DNA from: Ancylobacter polymorphus
GTDB taxonomy: Bacteria > Pseudomonadota > Alphaproteobacteria > Rhizobiales > Xanthobacteraceae
Direction: 5' to 3'
Assembly (NCBI RefSeq): GCF_030813495.1
Contig: NZ_JAUSUI010000001.1
Span: 248,001 to 312,000, forward strand
Length of the DNA: 64,000 bases
The translations under genes and the position numbers were made by a program. The notes beneath the pieces were generated by a model. It was given only the letters and a program-made list of their open reading frames with translations. It searched no databases and had not been told where the DNA came from. Below, piece by piece: positions 53,096-62,484 of the stretch (positions are counted from its first letter, which is position 1; each line of letters begins with the position of its first letter).

Positions 53096-54961
53096 CTAGC
53101 CCTTGGCCTGCCACCAGCTTTCCGCCAGTGTGCCCTGCAAGGCCAGCGTCTGCGGCCGTTCCACCTTGCGCCAGCGCGCCACCCACTGGCCCGGCGTGTA
53201 GAACAGCGGCACGGAGAACTGCGCGGAAATCAGCACCCGGTCGAGCGCGCGCACGGCGGAGACGAAATCCTCCTTGCCCTGCGCCGCCAGCAGCGCCTCG
53301 ATCATCGCGTCCGCCGCCTTACTCCTCAGCCCCATGAAGTTGCGTGTGCCGGGCGTGTCGGCGGCGGCGGAGCCGAAATAGAACGCCTGCTCATTGCCGG
53401 GGGAGAGCGACTGGTCCCAGATATAGGGCACCATGTCGTAGTCGTAAGTCTGCTTGCGGGCCTCGAACTGCACATTGTCGACGAGGCGGATGTCGAGCCG
53501 CACCCCGGCGCGGCGCAGCATGTTCTGATAGGCGAGCGCCAGCCGCTCCTGATCCTTGGAGCCGACCAGCAACTCCGGGGCGAAGGGCTGGCCGGTGGCA
53601 CGGTTGCTGAGGGTGCCACCCTTCAGCTCCCAGCCGGCGGCGGCGAACAGATCGAGCGCCTCGCGCAGCCTTGTGCGGTCGCGGCCGGTGCCGTCCGAGC
53701 GCGGCGCCTGCCAGGTACCGTCCATGACCGCGGGGAGCACCGCGTCGGCATAGGGGGCGAGCAGCGCCCGCTCACGCGCATCGGCCGGGCGGCCGAGCGA
53801 GGAGAGCTCGGAATCGTCATAGAAGCTGCCATTGCGGCGGTAGAGGCCGAAATAGAGGTTCTGATTCGCCCATTCGAAGTCGAACAGCGCCACCATGGCC
53901 TGACGCACCCGCAGATCCGAAAACAGCGGGCGGCGCATGTTGAAGATCAGCGCCGAATAGGGCTTGGGCGTGCCGGTGGCGATTTCCTCGGTGACGATCC
54001 GCCCGTCGCGCGCGGCGGGGAAATCATAGCCGGTCTTCCAGCGGCCGGGATCGGTCTCGAAGCGAATGTCGTAGAGGCCGCGCTTGAAGGCTTCAAACTG
54101 CGCATTCACATCGCGGTAGAAGTCATAGCGCAGGCTGTCGAAATTGAAATTGCCGCGATTGACCGGCAGCTCCGCGCCCCAATAGGCGGGGGCGCGGGTG
54201 AGCACCACGCTCTCGCCCGGCTTCACCTCGCTGGCGACATAGGGGCCGCTGCCGAGCGGGGCCTTGAAGCTGGTCTGCTCGAAGGTCTCGGAATCGGTGG
54301 CGTGGCGGGCGAGCACCGGCATCAGCGCCAGAATCAGCGGCAATTCGCGGTCGACCACGGCGAAGGTGAAGCGGATGGCGAGCGGACCGGTGATTTCCGC
54401 CTTCGCCACCTTGCCGTAATAGGTGCGGTGGTTCGGCCGCCCCTTCGCGCGCAGCAGCTCGTAGGAGAACAGCACGTCGTCGGCCGTCACCGGCCTGCCG
54501 TCGGAGAAGCGGGCGCGCGGGTCGATCTCGAAGGCGACATAGGAGCGGGCGGCGTCGGTTTCCACGCTGCGGGCGAGCAGGCCGTAGCAGGTGAAGGCCT
54601 CGTCCGGGCTGCGCGCCATCAGGCTTTCGACGATGTTCCAGCGCACGAAGGGCGGGGCCGTGCCACGCACGATGAACGGGTTCAGGCTGTCGAACGCGCC
54701 GACCGCGCCCTGCACCAGCCGCCCGCCCTTCGGCGCGTCGGGATTGACGCTGCGGTAATGAGCGAAGCCGGGCGGGTAGAGCGGGTCGCCATGCATGGCG
54801 AGGCCGTGCCGGGGGCCCGAGGGCGCGGCGCTCTCCTGCGCGCGGGCCGGCAGCGCATAGGGGTAGCCCAAGGCCGCGCCGCCGGCGATTAAGACGTTGC
54901 GCGCAAAGGCCCGCCGGGTGATACCGCTCACGCATCGGCTCCTGTTCGAGATTCGGGGCAT
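53096..54961 (-). CDS. Extracellular peptide-binding protein (YejA-like) with Tat-type signal
   Basis: About 621-aa ABC-transporter solute-binding protein (SBP family 5). The N-terminus carries a twin-arginine-like signal (GITRRAFARNVLIAGGAALG ... PARAQ). The fold begins HGLAMHGDPLYPPGFAHYRS and contains GRLVQGAVGAFDSLNPF and FEIDPRARFSDGRPVTADDVLFS. It resembles YejA, a partner of the YejBEF microcin C/peptide importer, but no permease or ATPase gene is adjacent, so it must pair with a distant transporter. Start 54961 (54976 also open). Confidence 0.9.
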   Translation of the reverse strand: MPRISNRSRCVSGITRRAFARNVLIAGGAALGYPYALPARAQESAAPSGPRHGLAMHGDPLYPPGFAHYRSVNPDAPKGGRLVQGAVGAFDSLNPFIVRGTAPPFVRWNIVESLMARSPDEAFTCYGLLARSVETDAARSYVAFEIDPRARFSDGRPVTADDVLFSYELLRAKGRPNHRTYYGKVAKAEITGPLAIRFTFAVVDRELPLILALMPVLARHATDSETFEQTSFKAPLGSGPYVASEVKPGESVVLTRAPAYWGAELPVNRGNFNFDSLRYDFYRDVNAQFEAFKRGLYDIRFETDPGRWKTGYDFPAARDGRIVTEEIATGTPKPYSALIFNMRRPLFSDLRVRQAMVALFDFEWANQNLYFGLYRRNGSFYDDSELSSLGRPADARERALLAPYADAVLPAVMDGTWQAPRSDGTGRDRTRLREALDLFAAAGWELKGGTLSNRATGQPFAPELLVGSKDQERLALAYQNMLRRAGVRLDIRLVDNVQFEARKQTYDYDMVPYIWDQSLSPGNEQAFYFGSAAADTPGTRNFMGLRSKAADAMIEALLAAQGKEDFVSAVRALDRVLISAQFSVPLFYTPGQWVARWRKVERPQTLALQGTLAESWWQAKG

Positions 54962-55112
54962 ATTCGCCCCCCACATCTAGCATGAACGGGACACCGATAT
55001 GTCCCGGGGTCACTCTGTCGCCTCAATTGCGCTTGAGACAGCCCCACGATCGCGTTATGGCGGCGAGGCGTCCGCTGTTGTCTCTACCCGGTTCGCTCGA
55101 CAGGAACTCGAC

Positions 55113-55865
55113 ATGATCCACCGCTCCACTCTCGCGCGCAGCCTGGCTGGCGCCGCCCTGGCGCTGGCTTTTGCCAGCGGCGCCGCGCTCGCCCAGACGG
55201 CGCCGGCCAAGCCGGCCGCCAAGCAGCCGGCCGCTCCCGCCGCCCAGCCCGCCGCGCCGGCCAATGGCCAGCAGGCTGGCGCGCAGCAGATCCCGGCGAT
55301 TCCGATTCCGTGGATGAAGCGCTGCCGGCAGGAGCCGTCGATCAACAAGGAGGTCTGCGAAATGGAGCAGACCATCATCACCGACACCGGGCAGTTCCTC
55401 GTCCGCTTCGGCGTGTTCGAGGTGCAGGACGACCCGAAGAAGGCGTTCACCGTCGCCTTCCCGACCGGCCTGCTGCTGCGCAACGGCTTCCGCGTCGCCC
55501 TCGCCAACGAGCAGCCGATCCTCGGCACCTTCGTGATGTGCGACGAGCGCTTCTGCCGCGGCGACATCCAGGTCGACCAGGGTTTCATCGACCGCATGAA
55601 GAAGGCCCCGGGCCTGACGCTGCAGGTCGCCAATGCGGTCGGCCGGCTGATCTCCTACCCGATCGGCCTCGGCGATTTCGCCAAGGTCTATGACGGCCCG
55701 CAGACCGACCCGAAGGTGTTCGAGGCGCAGATCACCAAGATCCAGGAGCAGGTGAAGGCGCGCCAGGATCAGCTCAAGGCCGAGGCCGACCAGCGCGAAC
55801 AGCAGACCAAGGCCGGCCTGGAAAAGCTCGGCGCCGAAAAGCTGAAGACCGCGCCGGCCCAGTAA
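55113..55865 (+). CDS. Invasion-associated locus B (IalB) family protein
   Basis: 250-aa exported protein with a signal peptide (LAGAALALAFASGAALAQT) and a Pro/Ala-rich linker. The IalB core contains WMKRCRQEPSINKEVCEMEQ, FPTGLLLRNGFRV and FVMCDERFCRGDIQV, with conserved cysteines. A C-terminal Lys/Glu/Gln-rich coiled coil follows (about 205-250). In Bartonella IalB helps erythrocyte invasion; in free-living relatives the role is unknown. A strong shared terminator follows. Confidence 0.88.
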   Translation: MIHRSTLARSLAGAALALAFASGAALAQTAPAKPAAKQPAAPAAQPAAPANGQQAGAQQIPAIPIPWMKRCRQEPSINKEVCEMEQTIITDTGQFLVRFGVFEVQDDPKKAFTVAFPTGLLLRNGFRVALANEQPILGTFVMCDERFCRGDIQVDQGFIDRMKKAPGLTLQVANAVGRLISYPIGLGDFAKVYDGPQTDPKVFEAQITKIQEQVKARQDQLKAEADQREQQTKAGLEKLGAEKLKTAPAQ

Positions 55866-55890
55866 GGCCCGCGTTCATTCCGATACAGAA

Positions 55891-55920
55891 ACGCCCGGCG
55901 ATGAGCCGGGCGTTTTCGTT
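55891..55920. terminator. Terminator between convergent ialB-like and hspQ genes
   Basis: Perfect 9-bp stem ACGCCCGGC (55891-55899) and GCCGGGCGT (55905-55913), loop GATGA, followed by TTTTCGTTT on the plus strand and a shorter T run on the minus strand; probably bidirectional. Confidence 0.85.
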
Positions 55921-55946
55921 TGGGGCAGGGGCGCAAGAGGCGACAA

Positions 55947-56276
55947 CTATTGCAGCCTGTCGCTGCGCACGCGCCAGCCGCCATCGCCATCGGCCGCCAG
56001 CATCTCCGGCAGCTGCGGGTGGCGCAGCGGCTCGCCCGTGGTGTCGAGTTCCAGATTCTGCTCCGAGACATAGGCGACGTATTCCGTCTCCGCGTTCTCC
56101 GCCAGCAGGTGATAGAAGGGCTGGTCCTTGGTCGGGCGGATATGTTCGGGGATCGATTCCCACCACTCGTCGGTGTTGGAGAATTCGGGGTCCACGTCGA
56201 ACACCACGCCCCGGAACGGGTAGTGCCTGTGCCGCACGACCTCGCCGATCCGGTATTTGGCGTTGCGCTCTTTCAT
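55947..56276 (-). CDS. hspQ: Heat shock protein HspQ
   Basis: 109-aa HspQ/YccV family protein (hemimethylated DNA-binding fold). The conserved segment YRIGEVVRHRHYPFRGVVFD leads the domain and PTKDQPFYHLLAENAETEYV follows. HspQ stimulates Lon and is linked to DnaA turnover. In-frame ATGs at 56294 and upstream are possible; 56276 matches the usual N-terminus best. Confidence 0.88.
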   Translation of the reverse strand: MKERNAKYRIGEVVRHRHYPFRGVVFDVDPEFSNTDEWWESIPEHIRPTKDQPFYHLLAENAETEYVAYVSEQNLELDTTGEPLRHPQLPEMLAADGDGGWRVRSDRLQ

Positions 56277-56446
56277 CCTGGACCCGTCCGCCATACTGAA
56301 ATGTCCGCCACAAGGGTGGCGCCCCCGTAGCGGGCGAGGCCGGCGCCTGTCAACGCCGCTCATGCAACCGCCATGCCTGACCCCGCCCGCCGCGGGCACG
56401 CCACGTCGCCATTGACCGGGGCGCGGCGAGCCGGTAGCGAGCGCTT

Positions 56447-57409
56447 ATGGACGAGGTCCTCGCGCTCGCGCTTCCCTTCTTCGGCGTCATCTTCCTGGGG
56501 CTGGGATGCGGCCGGCTGGCGCGCATCCCGGAAAGCGGCCTCGCCTGGCTGAGCTTCTTCATCATCTATGTCGCCCTGCCGGCCCTGTTCTATTCGCTGG
56601 TGGCGCGCACGCCGTTTCACGAACTGACCAATGGCCGCTTCATCCTCGCCACCACGGCAACGACGGCGGTGTGCTTCACCCTGTCGCTGCTGGTGGGGCT
56701 CTGGCTGCGGCGCGGCAATTTGCCGGAAGCCTCCATCGCCGCCATCGTCGGCTCCTACTCCAATGTCGGCTATATGGGGCCGGGGCTGACGCTGGGCGCA
56801 CTCGGCGCTGCCGCCTCGGTGCCGACGGCGCTGATCTTCGTCTTCGACAGCCTGTTCTTCTTCACCATCGTGCCGGTGCTGATGGCGGTCGGCGGCCGCG
56901 ACCGGCGCGGGCTCGGCCACACGCTGCTCCTCGTGGTGCGCCGCGTGGTCACCCACCCCTTCAATGTCGCGACCTTCCTCGGCGTGCTCTCGGCCTATGC
57001 CGAATTCCATCCGCCCGCCGCGATGGAAAAGACCATGGAGTTCCTGCGCAACGCCGCCGCGCCCTGCGCGCTGTTCACGCTCGGCGTCTCGGTGGCGCTG
57101 CGTCCGATGGGCAAGATGCAGAGCGAGGTGCCGTGGCTGCTGGCCATCAAGCTCGTCATCCACCCGGCGCTGGTCTGGCTGGTGCTGAGCCTCGTCGGCG
57201 GGTTCGATCCGGTGTGGATCGCCACCGCCGTGCTGATGGCGAGCCTGCCGCCGGCGCTGAACGCCTTCATCATGGCCAAGCAGTACGACACCTATGTCGC
57301 CGGCGCGTCGGGGGGCGTGCTGGTCGGCACCGTGGTCTCGGTGGCGACCGTCACCGCCATGCTCTACGCCCTGCAGCACGACATGCTGCCGCACGGCCTG
57401 CTGCAATAG
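56447..57409 (+). CDS. AEC family transporter (auxin efflux carrier type)
   Basis: 320-aa membrane protein with about ten helices in two inverted halves. Typical blocks are LPFFGVIFLGLGCGRLARI, FIIYVALPALFYSLVARTPF, VGSYSNVGYMGPGL and MASLPPALNAFIMAKQYDTY. Bacterial members move dicarboxylates such as malate or malonate, or are uncharacterised; the substrate is unknown. Confidence 0.9.
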   Translation: MDEVLALALPFFGVIFLGLGCGRLARIPESGLAWLSFFIIYVALPALFYSLVARTPFHELTNGRFILATTATTAVCFTLSLLVGLWLRRGNLPEASIAAIVGSYSNVGYMGPGLTLGALGAAASVPTALIFVFDSLFFFTIVPVLMAVGGRDRRGLGHTLLLVVRRVVTHPFNVATFLGVLSAYAEFHPPAAMEKTMEFLRNAAAPCALFTLGVSVALRPMGKMQSEVPWLLAIKLVIHPALVWLVLSLVGGFDPVWIATAVLMASLPPALNAFIMAKQYDTYVAGASGGVLVGTVVSVATVTAMLYALQHDMLPHGLLQ

Positions 57410-57425
57410 CCTAGAGGGCGATCTA

Positions 57426-57454
57426 CCGATCGGCTTGCGCTGCAAGCGGATCGG
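57426..57454 (+). terminator. Hairpin after the AEC transporter gene
   Basis: CCGATCGGCTTGC and GCAAGCGGATCGG pair around a GCT loop with one internal G-G mismatch. No U-run follows directly. Confidence 0.45.
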
Positions 57455-57463
57455 CGCGTGCGC

Positions 57464-57570
57464 TAGATCATTTCACCGTTTAACGGAAACAGCGAAATGA
57501 TCTAATTCTTTGTTTTGTCGCGTTGTCTTCACGCGAACCGATATCCACTTCGCTCGAAAACGCTCTAAAG
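57464..57570. repeat. Palindromic intergenic repeat of Hyphomicrobiales type
   Basis: TAGATCATTTC (57464-57474) and GAAATGATCTA (57494-57504) are perfect arms around an inner CGTTTAACG; the T-rich TTCTTTGTTTTGTCGCG and ACGCGAACCGATATCCACTT segments follow. I have a strong impression of similar elements across Rhizobium and Xanthobacteraceae genomes. The right edge supplies the TAG stop of the next minus-strand gene (57565-57567). Confidence 0.6.
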
Positions 57571-58776
57571 CGGCGCCCCCGCCAGCAGGCGCGGCACGTC
57601 GCTGGTCGGCCCCACCCCTTCGCGCATCACCAGCCGCCGCAGCCCCGGCGAGCGGCCGAGCATATAGAGGCCGAGCCCCCTCAGGCCGGCGACGGGGAGA
57701 AGATCGGTGAGCAGCGAGCGGTTGAACAGGTCGATGGCGAATCCGCGCGCGGCGACATCGCGGCGGCGGCGGCGCTCATAGGCCTCCGTCACCTCGGCCC
57801 CGCCGATGTCGCGCCCGGCGCGCACCGCGTCGCTGGCGATCTCGGCGAGGGTGGCGGCGTCGCGCACGCCGAGATTGAGCCCCTGCGCGCCAATGGGGGG
57901 AATGATGTGGGCGGCTTCGCCAATCAACGCGATGCGGCCGCGGGCGAAATGCGTCGCGGTGCGCTGGCTGAGCGGAAAACCGCCGCGCGGCGAATCAAGC
58001 CGCATCGTCCCGAGCAGCGAATGCGCCTTGCGTTCCATCTCGCGGGCGAAGTCCGCGTCGTCGAGCGCGGCCAGCGCTTCCGCCTCCGCCGCCGAGACGA
58101 CGCAGACGACGCTGGAACGATTCCCGGGCAGGGGCACGAGGGTGAACGGGCCGGTGCGGGTGTGAAATTCGGTGGAAATGTCGCGATGCGGACGGCTATG
58201 GGCCAGGGTGGCGGTGACGGCGACCTGGGGATAGGCCCGTGTCGTCACCTCGATGCCGGCCGCCCGCCGGCAGGGGGAGTTGCGCCCATCCGCCGCCGCC
58301 ACGAGCGCGGCGTCGACCTGTTCGCCGCTGTCGAGTTCCAGCGTCGCATGGGTGGCGCTTTCCCTGACGCCGGTGACGCCGGCCACAAGCCGCGTGATGC
58401 CGGAGGTCGCCGCCACGGTAGCGTCGAGCGCGGCGAGCAGCGCCTCGTTCTCGACATTCCAGGCGAAACCGTCGAGCCCCAGTTCGCCGGCGCGGAACTC
58501 GACTTCGGGGGCGCGGATCAGCCGGCCGGTATCGTCCACCAGCCGCATCACCCGCAGCGGCGAGGCGTTGGGGCGCAGGCGCGGCCACACGCCGAGCGAT
58601 TCCAGCGCCTTCACCGAGCCGTCCATCAGCGCCGTGGCGCGGGGATCGACCGCGCGGGGCGGGGCGATGAGCGTGACGGGCATGCCGCCCGCCGCCAGCG
58701 CCAGCGCGGCGATGAGGCCGCTGGCGCCGCCGCCGACCACCGCCGCCCGCTGTCCTGTGTGCAGTTCGGATGACAT
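57565..58776 (-). CDS. UbiH/UbiF/COQ6-family FAD-dependent monooxygenase
   Basis: 403-aa flavin hydroxylase, probably of ubiquinone synthesis. The FAD motifs are AAVVGGGASGLIAALALA, the mid-protein DG motif AADGRNSPCR, and the C-terminal GRIALIGEAAHIIPPIGAQGLNLG. The GGAGG before the ATG at 58776 decides the start over 58797. UbiH, UbiF and UbiL types cannot be separated by eye. A repeat at its 3' edge provides the stop codon. Confidence 0.88.
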   Translation of the reverse strand: MSSELHTGQRAAVVGGGASGLIAALALAAGGMPVTLIAPPRAVDPRATALMDGSVKALESLGVWPRLRPNASPLRVMRLVDDTGRLIRAPEVEFRAGELGLDGFAWNVENEALLAALDATVAATSGITRLVAGVTGVRESATHATLELDSGEQVDAALVAAADGRNSPCRRAAGIEVTTRAYPQVAVTATLAHSRPHRDISTEFHTRTGPFTLVPLPGNRSSVVCVVSAAEAEALAALDDADFAREMERKAHSLLGTMRLDSPRGGFPLSQRTATHFARGRIALIGEAAHIIPPIGAQGLNLGVRDAATLAEIASDAVRAGRDIGGAEVTEAYERRRRRDVAARGFAIDLFNRSLLTDLLPVAGLRGLGLYMLGRSPGLRRLVMREGVGPTSDVPRLLAGAPL

Positions 58777-58942
58777 GTGAACCTCCATGTGCATCACCGG
58801 GACTATAAGCCGGACCTGTAGTGTGGGATAAGCAGCCCGGCGTGGTCTGGCAATGCGGATCGCGGCGGGCGCATGTTATATGTCAGATGTTGAAGAGGCA
58901 GGCGGCGACCCCACGGGTCGCACGGTCGGGGGAGGAGAGCCG

Positions 58943-59680
58943 GTGGCGATGACAACCAAGTCGCTCAGTGCGGGGCCGGCCGGACGACGCACGCTTGCTT
59001 TCGCCGTCCACATCTTCACCGCCTCCGGGGCGGTGTGTGGCCTTATGGCGCTGATGGCGGCGGTGGAAGGCCATTGGGCGATCATGTTCGCCTGGCTCGG
59101 CATCGCGCTGTTCGTCGACGGCATTGACGGCACCATGGCGCGGCGGGCGAAGGTGGGCGAGGTGCTGCCGCGCTGGTCCGGCGACACGCTCGACCTCGTG
59201 GTCGACTACCTCACCTATTGCCTCGTGCCGGCCTTCGCGGTGGCGAGCGGAGGGCTGATGCCGTTCTGGCTGGCGGTGGCGGCGAGCGCCACCATCCTGC
59301 TCACCAGCGCGCTCTATTTCGCCGACACCTCGATGAAGACCGACGACCTGTATTTCCAGGGCTTTCCGGCGGTGTGGAACGTCGTGGTGTTCTATTTCTT
59401 CCTGGTGCCGCTGAACCCGTTCGTGATCGCCGGCATCATCGCGCTGCTGGCGGTGCTGACCTTCCTGCCGATCAAGTTCGTGCATCCCTTCCGCGTCGTG
59501 CGGCTGCGGCTCGTCACCCTCGCGCTGCTGGCGCTGTGGGCGGTGCTGGCGGTGATCGCGGTGCTTGAGGACATGCGGCCGGATGTGTGGGTGACGGTGG
59601 GGCTGTGCGCCTGCGCGGTCTATTTCGCGCTGTTCGGGGTGATTCCGGTGCGCAAGCGCGCCGCCGGCCCGCACGCCTGA
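58943..59680 (+). CDS. pcs: Phosphatidylcholine synthase
   Basis: About 245-aa membrane enzyme that joins choline and CDP-diacylglycerol to make phosphatidylcholine. The CDP-alcohol phosphotransferase motif is DGIDGTMARRAKVGE continuing to GDTLDLVVDY, with all Asp residues. Several transmembrane helices follow. The Pcs route is typical of rhizobia and relatives. The GTG at 58943 has GGAGG at 7 nt; ATGs at 58949 and 58880 are alternatives. Confidence 0.92.
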   Translation: MAMTTKSLSAGPAGRRTLAFAVHIFTASGAVCGLMALMAAVEGHWAIMFAWLGIALFVDGIDGTMARRAKVGEVLPRWSGDTLDLVVDYLTYCLVPAFAVASGGLMPFWLAVAASATILLTSALYFADTSMKTDDLYFQGFPAVWNVVVFYFFLVPLNPFVIAGIIALLAVLTFLPIKFVHPFRVVRLRLVTLALLALWAVLAVIAVLEDMRPDVWVTVGLCACAVYFALFGVIPVRKRAAGPHA

Positions 59681-59724
59681 GCGCCGGCGGCCTTCCCCCT
59701 TTCCCTTCGCGTCAGGAGAGCACG

Positions 59725-60702
59725 ATGGTCGTGGCGATTCGCATCCATGAAACCGGTGGACCCGAGGTCCTGCGGCTGGAAGAAGTAACGCTCGGCACGC
59801 CGGGGCCGGGCGAGGTGCGCCTGCGCCACACCGCCATCGGGCTCAATTTCATCGACACCTATTTCCGCAGCGGGCTCTACCCGGCGCCGGGCGGCCTGCC
59901 CTTCACGCCGGGTAACGAGGCGGCCGGCATCGTGCTGCAGGTCGGCGAGGGGGTGAGCGGGTTCAAGCCGGGCGACCGCGTCGCCTATGGCTCGGCGCTC
60001 GGCGCCTATTGCAGCGAGCGCATCATGTCCGCCGCGCCGCTGGTGAAGCTGCCCGAGTCGATCGCCGACGAGACCGCCGCGGCGATGATGCTCAAGGGCA
60101 TGACGGCGCGCTATCTGCTGCGGCAGACGCATAAGGTGAAGGCCGGCGACACGCTGCTCGTGCATGCGGCGGCGGGCGGCGTCGGGCAGATCCTGTGCCA
60201 GTGGGCGACGCATCTCGGCGCCACCGTCATCGCCACGGTGGGCTCGGCGGCGAAGGCGGAGATCGCCCGCGAATGCGGCGCCGCCTATGTCATCAATTAC
60301 AGCGAGGAGGATTTCGTCGCGCGGGTGAAGGACATCACCGAAGGCGCGCTGTGCGATGTCGTCTATGACGGGGTGGGGCAGGCGACCTACCCGGCCTCGC
60401 TCGACTGCATCAAGCCGCGCGGCCTGTTCGCCAGCTTCGGCAACGCCTCCGGCGCGATCAGCAATTTCAGCCTGCTGGCCCTGTCGCAGAAAGGCTCGCT
60501 CTACGCGACGCGGCCGACGCTGTTCACCCACATCTCCACCCGGGAGGACCTGCTCGCCAATGCCGCCGACCTGTTCGAGGTGGTGTCGTCCGGCGTGGTG
60601 AAGATCCCGGTGAACCAGCGCTACCCGCTGGCCGAGGCCGCCGATGCGCATCGCGACCTTGAGGCGCGGCGCACCACCGGGTCGACCGTGCTGCTGCCGT
60701 GA
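59725..60702 (+). CDS. qor: Quinone oxidoreductase (zeta-crystallin-like MDR)
   Basis: 325-aa NADPH:quinone reductase of the medium-chain dehydrogenase family without catalytic zinc. Signatures are GLNFIDTYFRSGLYP, PFTPGNEAAGIV, LVHAAAGGVGQILCQWA (NADPH-binding) and CDVVYDGVG. AGGAGAG precedes the ATG at 59725. It follows pcs in the same direction with a 44-bp gap. Confidence 0.93.
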   Translation: MVVAIRIHETGGPEVLRLEEVTLGTPGPGEVRLRHTAIGLNFIDTYFRSGLYPAPGGLPFTPGNEAAGIVLQVGEGVSGFKPGDRVAYGSALGAYCSERIMSAAPLVKLPESIADETAAAMMLKGMTARYLLRQTHKVKAGDTLLVHAAAGGVGQILCQWATHLGATVIATVGSAAKAEIARECGAAYVINYSEEDFVARVKDITEGALCDVVYDGVGQATYPASLDCIKPRGLFASFGNASGAISNFSLLALSQKGSLYATRPTLFTHISTREDLLANAADLFEVVSSGVVKIPVNQRYPLAEAADAHRDLEARRTTGSTVLLP

Positions 60703-60918
60703 CGGTATCCCAATCCGTCAGACTGACGCAAAACGCGCCAGTTTTTGAAATTTTCGGACCAGACTTTAGGCTTGCCCCGCGTGTCCGCCATGCCATGCTG
60801 CCGGCTCGTAACCCCTACAGCGTGCTGCGCATGACACTTTCACGCCGCCCCGTTGCCCCGACTTCACGCCCGCGCGGTGCCCGGCACCGCGGCTGCAGCC
60901 GCTAGAGCGGGGGTGGGG

Positions 60919-62484
60919 ATGGGGGAGGCGCCGCACCAGCCGGAATCGCTGCTCGAAGCGGTGGAGCTCACCAAGCGCTTCGGCGCGCTGGTGGCCAATG
61001 ACCGCGTGAGCCTCGCCATCCGCGCCGGCGAGACGCATGCACTTCTCGGCGAGAACGGCGCCGGCAAATCCACGCTGGTGAAGATGATGTGCGGCCTGCT
61101 GCAGGCCGATTCGGGCGAGCTGCTCTATGAGGGCACGCCGATCGTCTTCCCCGACCCGGCAAGCTCCCGCGCCAAGGGCGTCGGCGTCGTGTTCCAGCAT
61201 TTCGCGCTGTTCGACGCGATGACCGTGGTGGAGAACGTTGCGCTCGGGCTGCCCGGCCACCAGCCGCTTTCCGTGCTCGCCGCCCGCATCGACGACTGCG
61301 TGCGCCGCTACGGCCTTGCCGTCGAGCCCTATCGCCGCGTCGGCGAACTCTCCGTCGGCGAGCGCCAGCGGGTGGAGATCGTCCGCTGCCTGCTCGGCGA
61401 CCCGCGCGTGCTGATCCTCGACGAGCCGACCTCGGTGCTCACACCGGACGAATCGGAGAACCTGTTCCGCACCGTCGATGTGCTCACCGGCGAGGGCCGG
61501 GCGGTACTGTTCATCAGCCACAAGCTGGACGAGGTGCGCCGGCTCTGCCACCGCGCCACCGTGCTGCGCGGCGGCAAGTTCATCGCCGAGGTCGATCCCA
61601 AGCGCGAATCCTCCGCCAGCCTCGCCCGGCTGATGGTGGGGGCGGAAGTGCCGCGCACGCCGCGCGTGACGACGCACGCGCTGGGCGAACCGCGCCTTCT
61701 CGTGCGCCACCTCAACCTTCCCGGCGACGGGTCGCGCGGCTCGGCGCTGCACGACATCAATATCGAGGTGCGCGCCGGCGAGATCGTCGGCATCGCCGGT
61801 GTGGCGGGCAATGGCCAGACGGCGCTGTTCAACGTGCTCTCGGGCGAAACCCTGGTCGAGGACCAGGAGAGCATCGTCATCGACAAGGTCGCCGCCGGCG
61901 GGCTCGGCCCCACGGAGCGCCGGGCGCTCGGCGCCGGCTTCGTGCCGGAGGAGCGGCTGGGCCATGCCGCCGCCCCCGATATGCGCCTGTCCGACAATGT
62001 GCTGCTGACGACCCATGGCGACGGCGAGATCGTCACGGCGGATGTCATTCGCCGCACCACCCTGTTCGGCCGCTTCCAGAAGATCGTGAAGGGCTTCGAC
62101 GTGCGCTTCGGCGGCAAGGACCCGAAGGCGCGGCGGCTTTCCGGTGGCAATCTGCAGAAATTCGTCATCGGCCGCGAAGTGCTGCGCAACCCGGTCCTCA
62201 TCGTCGTCGACCAGCCGACCTGGGGTGTGGATGCCGCTGCCGCCGGCTTCATCCGCACCACGCTGCGCGAGCGCGCGGCGCAGGGCTGCGCCGTGCTGGT
62301 GGTGAGCCAGGACCTCGACGAGCTGCTGGAATTCACCGACCGCATCGCCGTGATGAGCGAGGGGCGCCTCACCGCGCCCGTGCCGGTGGAAGAAACCTCG
62401 CGCGAGGCGATCGGCCTCGCCATGGGCGGCGCCCATGGCGCGCATGACAGCGACGCGGAGGGGGAGGGCCACCATGCCGCTTAG
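60919..62484 (+). CDS. ABC transporter ATPase, BMP-type nucleoside/purine uptake system
   Basis: 521-aa protein with two fused ATPase modules. The first is canonical: Walker A GENGAGKSTLVKMMCG, signature LSVGERQRVEI and Walker B LILDEPTSVLTP. The second has a degenerate Walker A (VAGNGQTALFNVL) but a good signature (LSGGNLQKFVIG) and Walker B (VVDQPTWGVDAAA). This pattern is typical of YufO/NupO-type importers that work with BMP-family lipoproteins. The two permease genes follow; the BMP gene should lie beyond the window. Confidence 0.92.
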   Translation: MGEAPHQPESLLEAVELTKRFGALVANDRVSLAIRAGETHALLGENGAGKSTLVKMMCGLLQADSGELLYEGTPIVFPDPASSRAKGVGVVFQHFALFDAMTVVENVALGLPGHQPLSVLAARIDDCVRRYGLAVEPYRRVGELSVGERQRVEIVRCLLGDPRVLILDEPTSVLTPDESENLFRTVDVLTGEGRAVLFISHKLDEVRRLCHRATVLRGGKFIAEVDPKRESSASLARLMVGAEVPRTPRVTTHALGEPRLLVRHLNLPGDGSRGSALHDINIEVRAGEIVGIAGVAGNGQTALFNVLSGETLVEDQESIVIDKVAAGGLGPTERRALGAGFVPEERLGHAAAPDMRLSDNVLLTTHGDGEIVTADVIRRTTLFGRFQKIVKGFDVRFGGKDPKARRLSGGNLQKFVIGREVLRNPVLIVVDQPTWGVDAAAAGFIRTTLRERAAQGCAVLVVSQDLDELLEFTDRIAVMSEGRLTAPVPVEETSREAIGLAMGGAHGAHDSDAEGEGHHAA

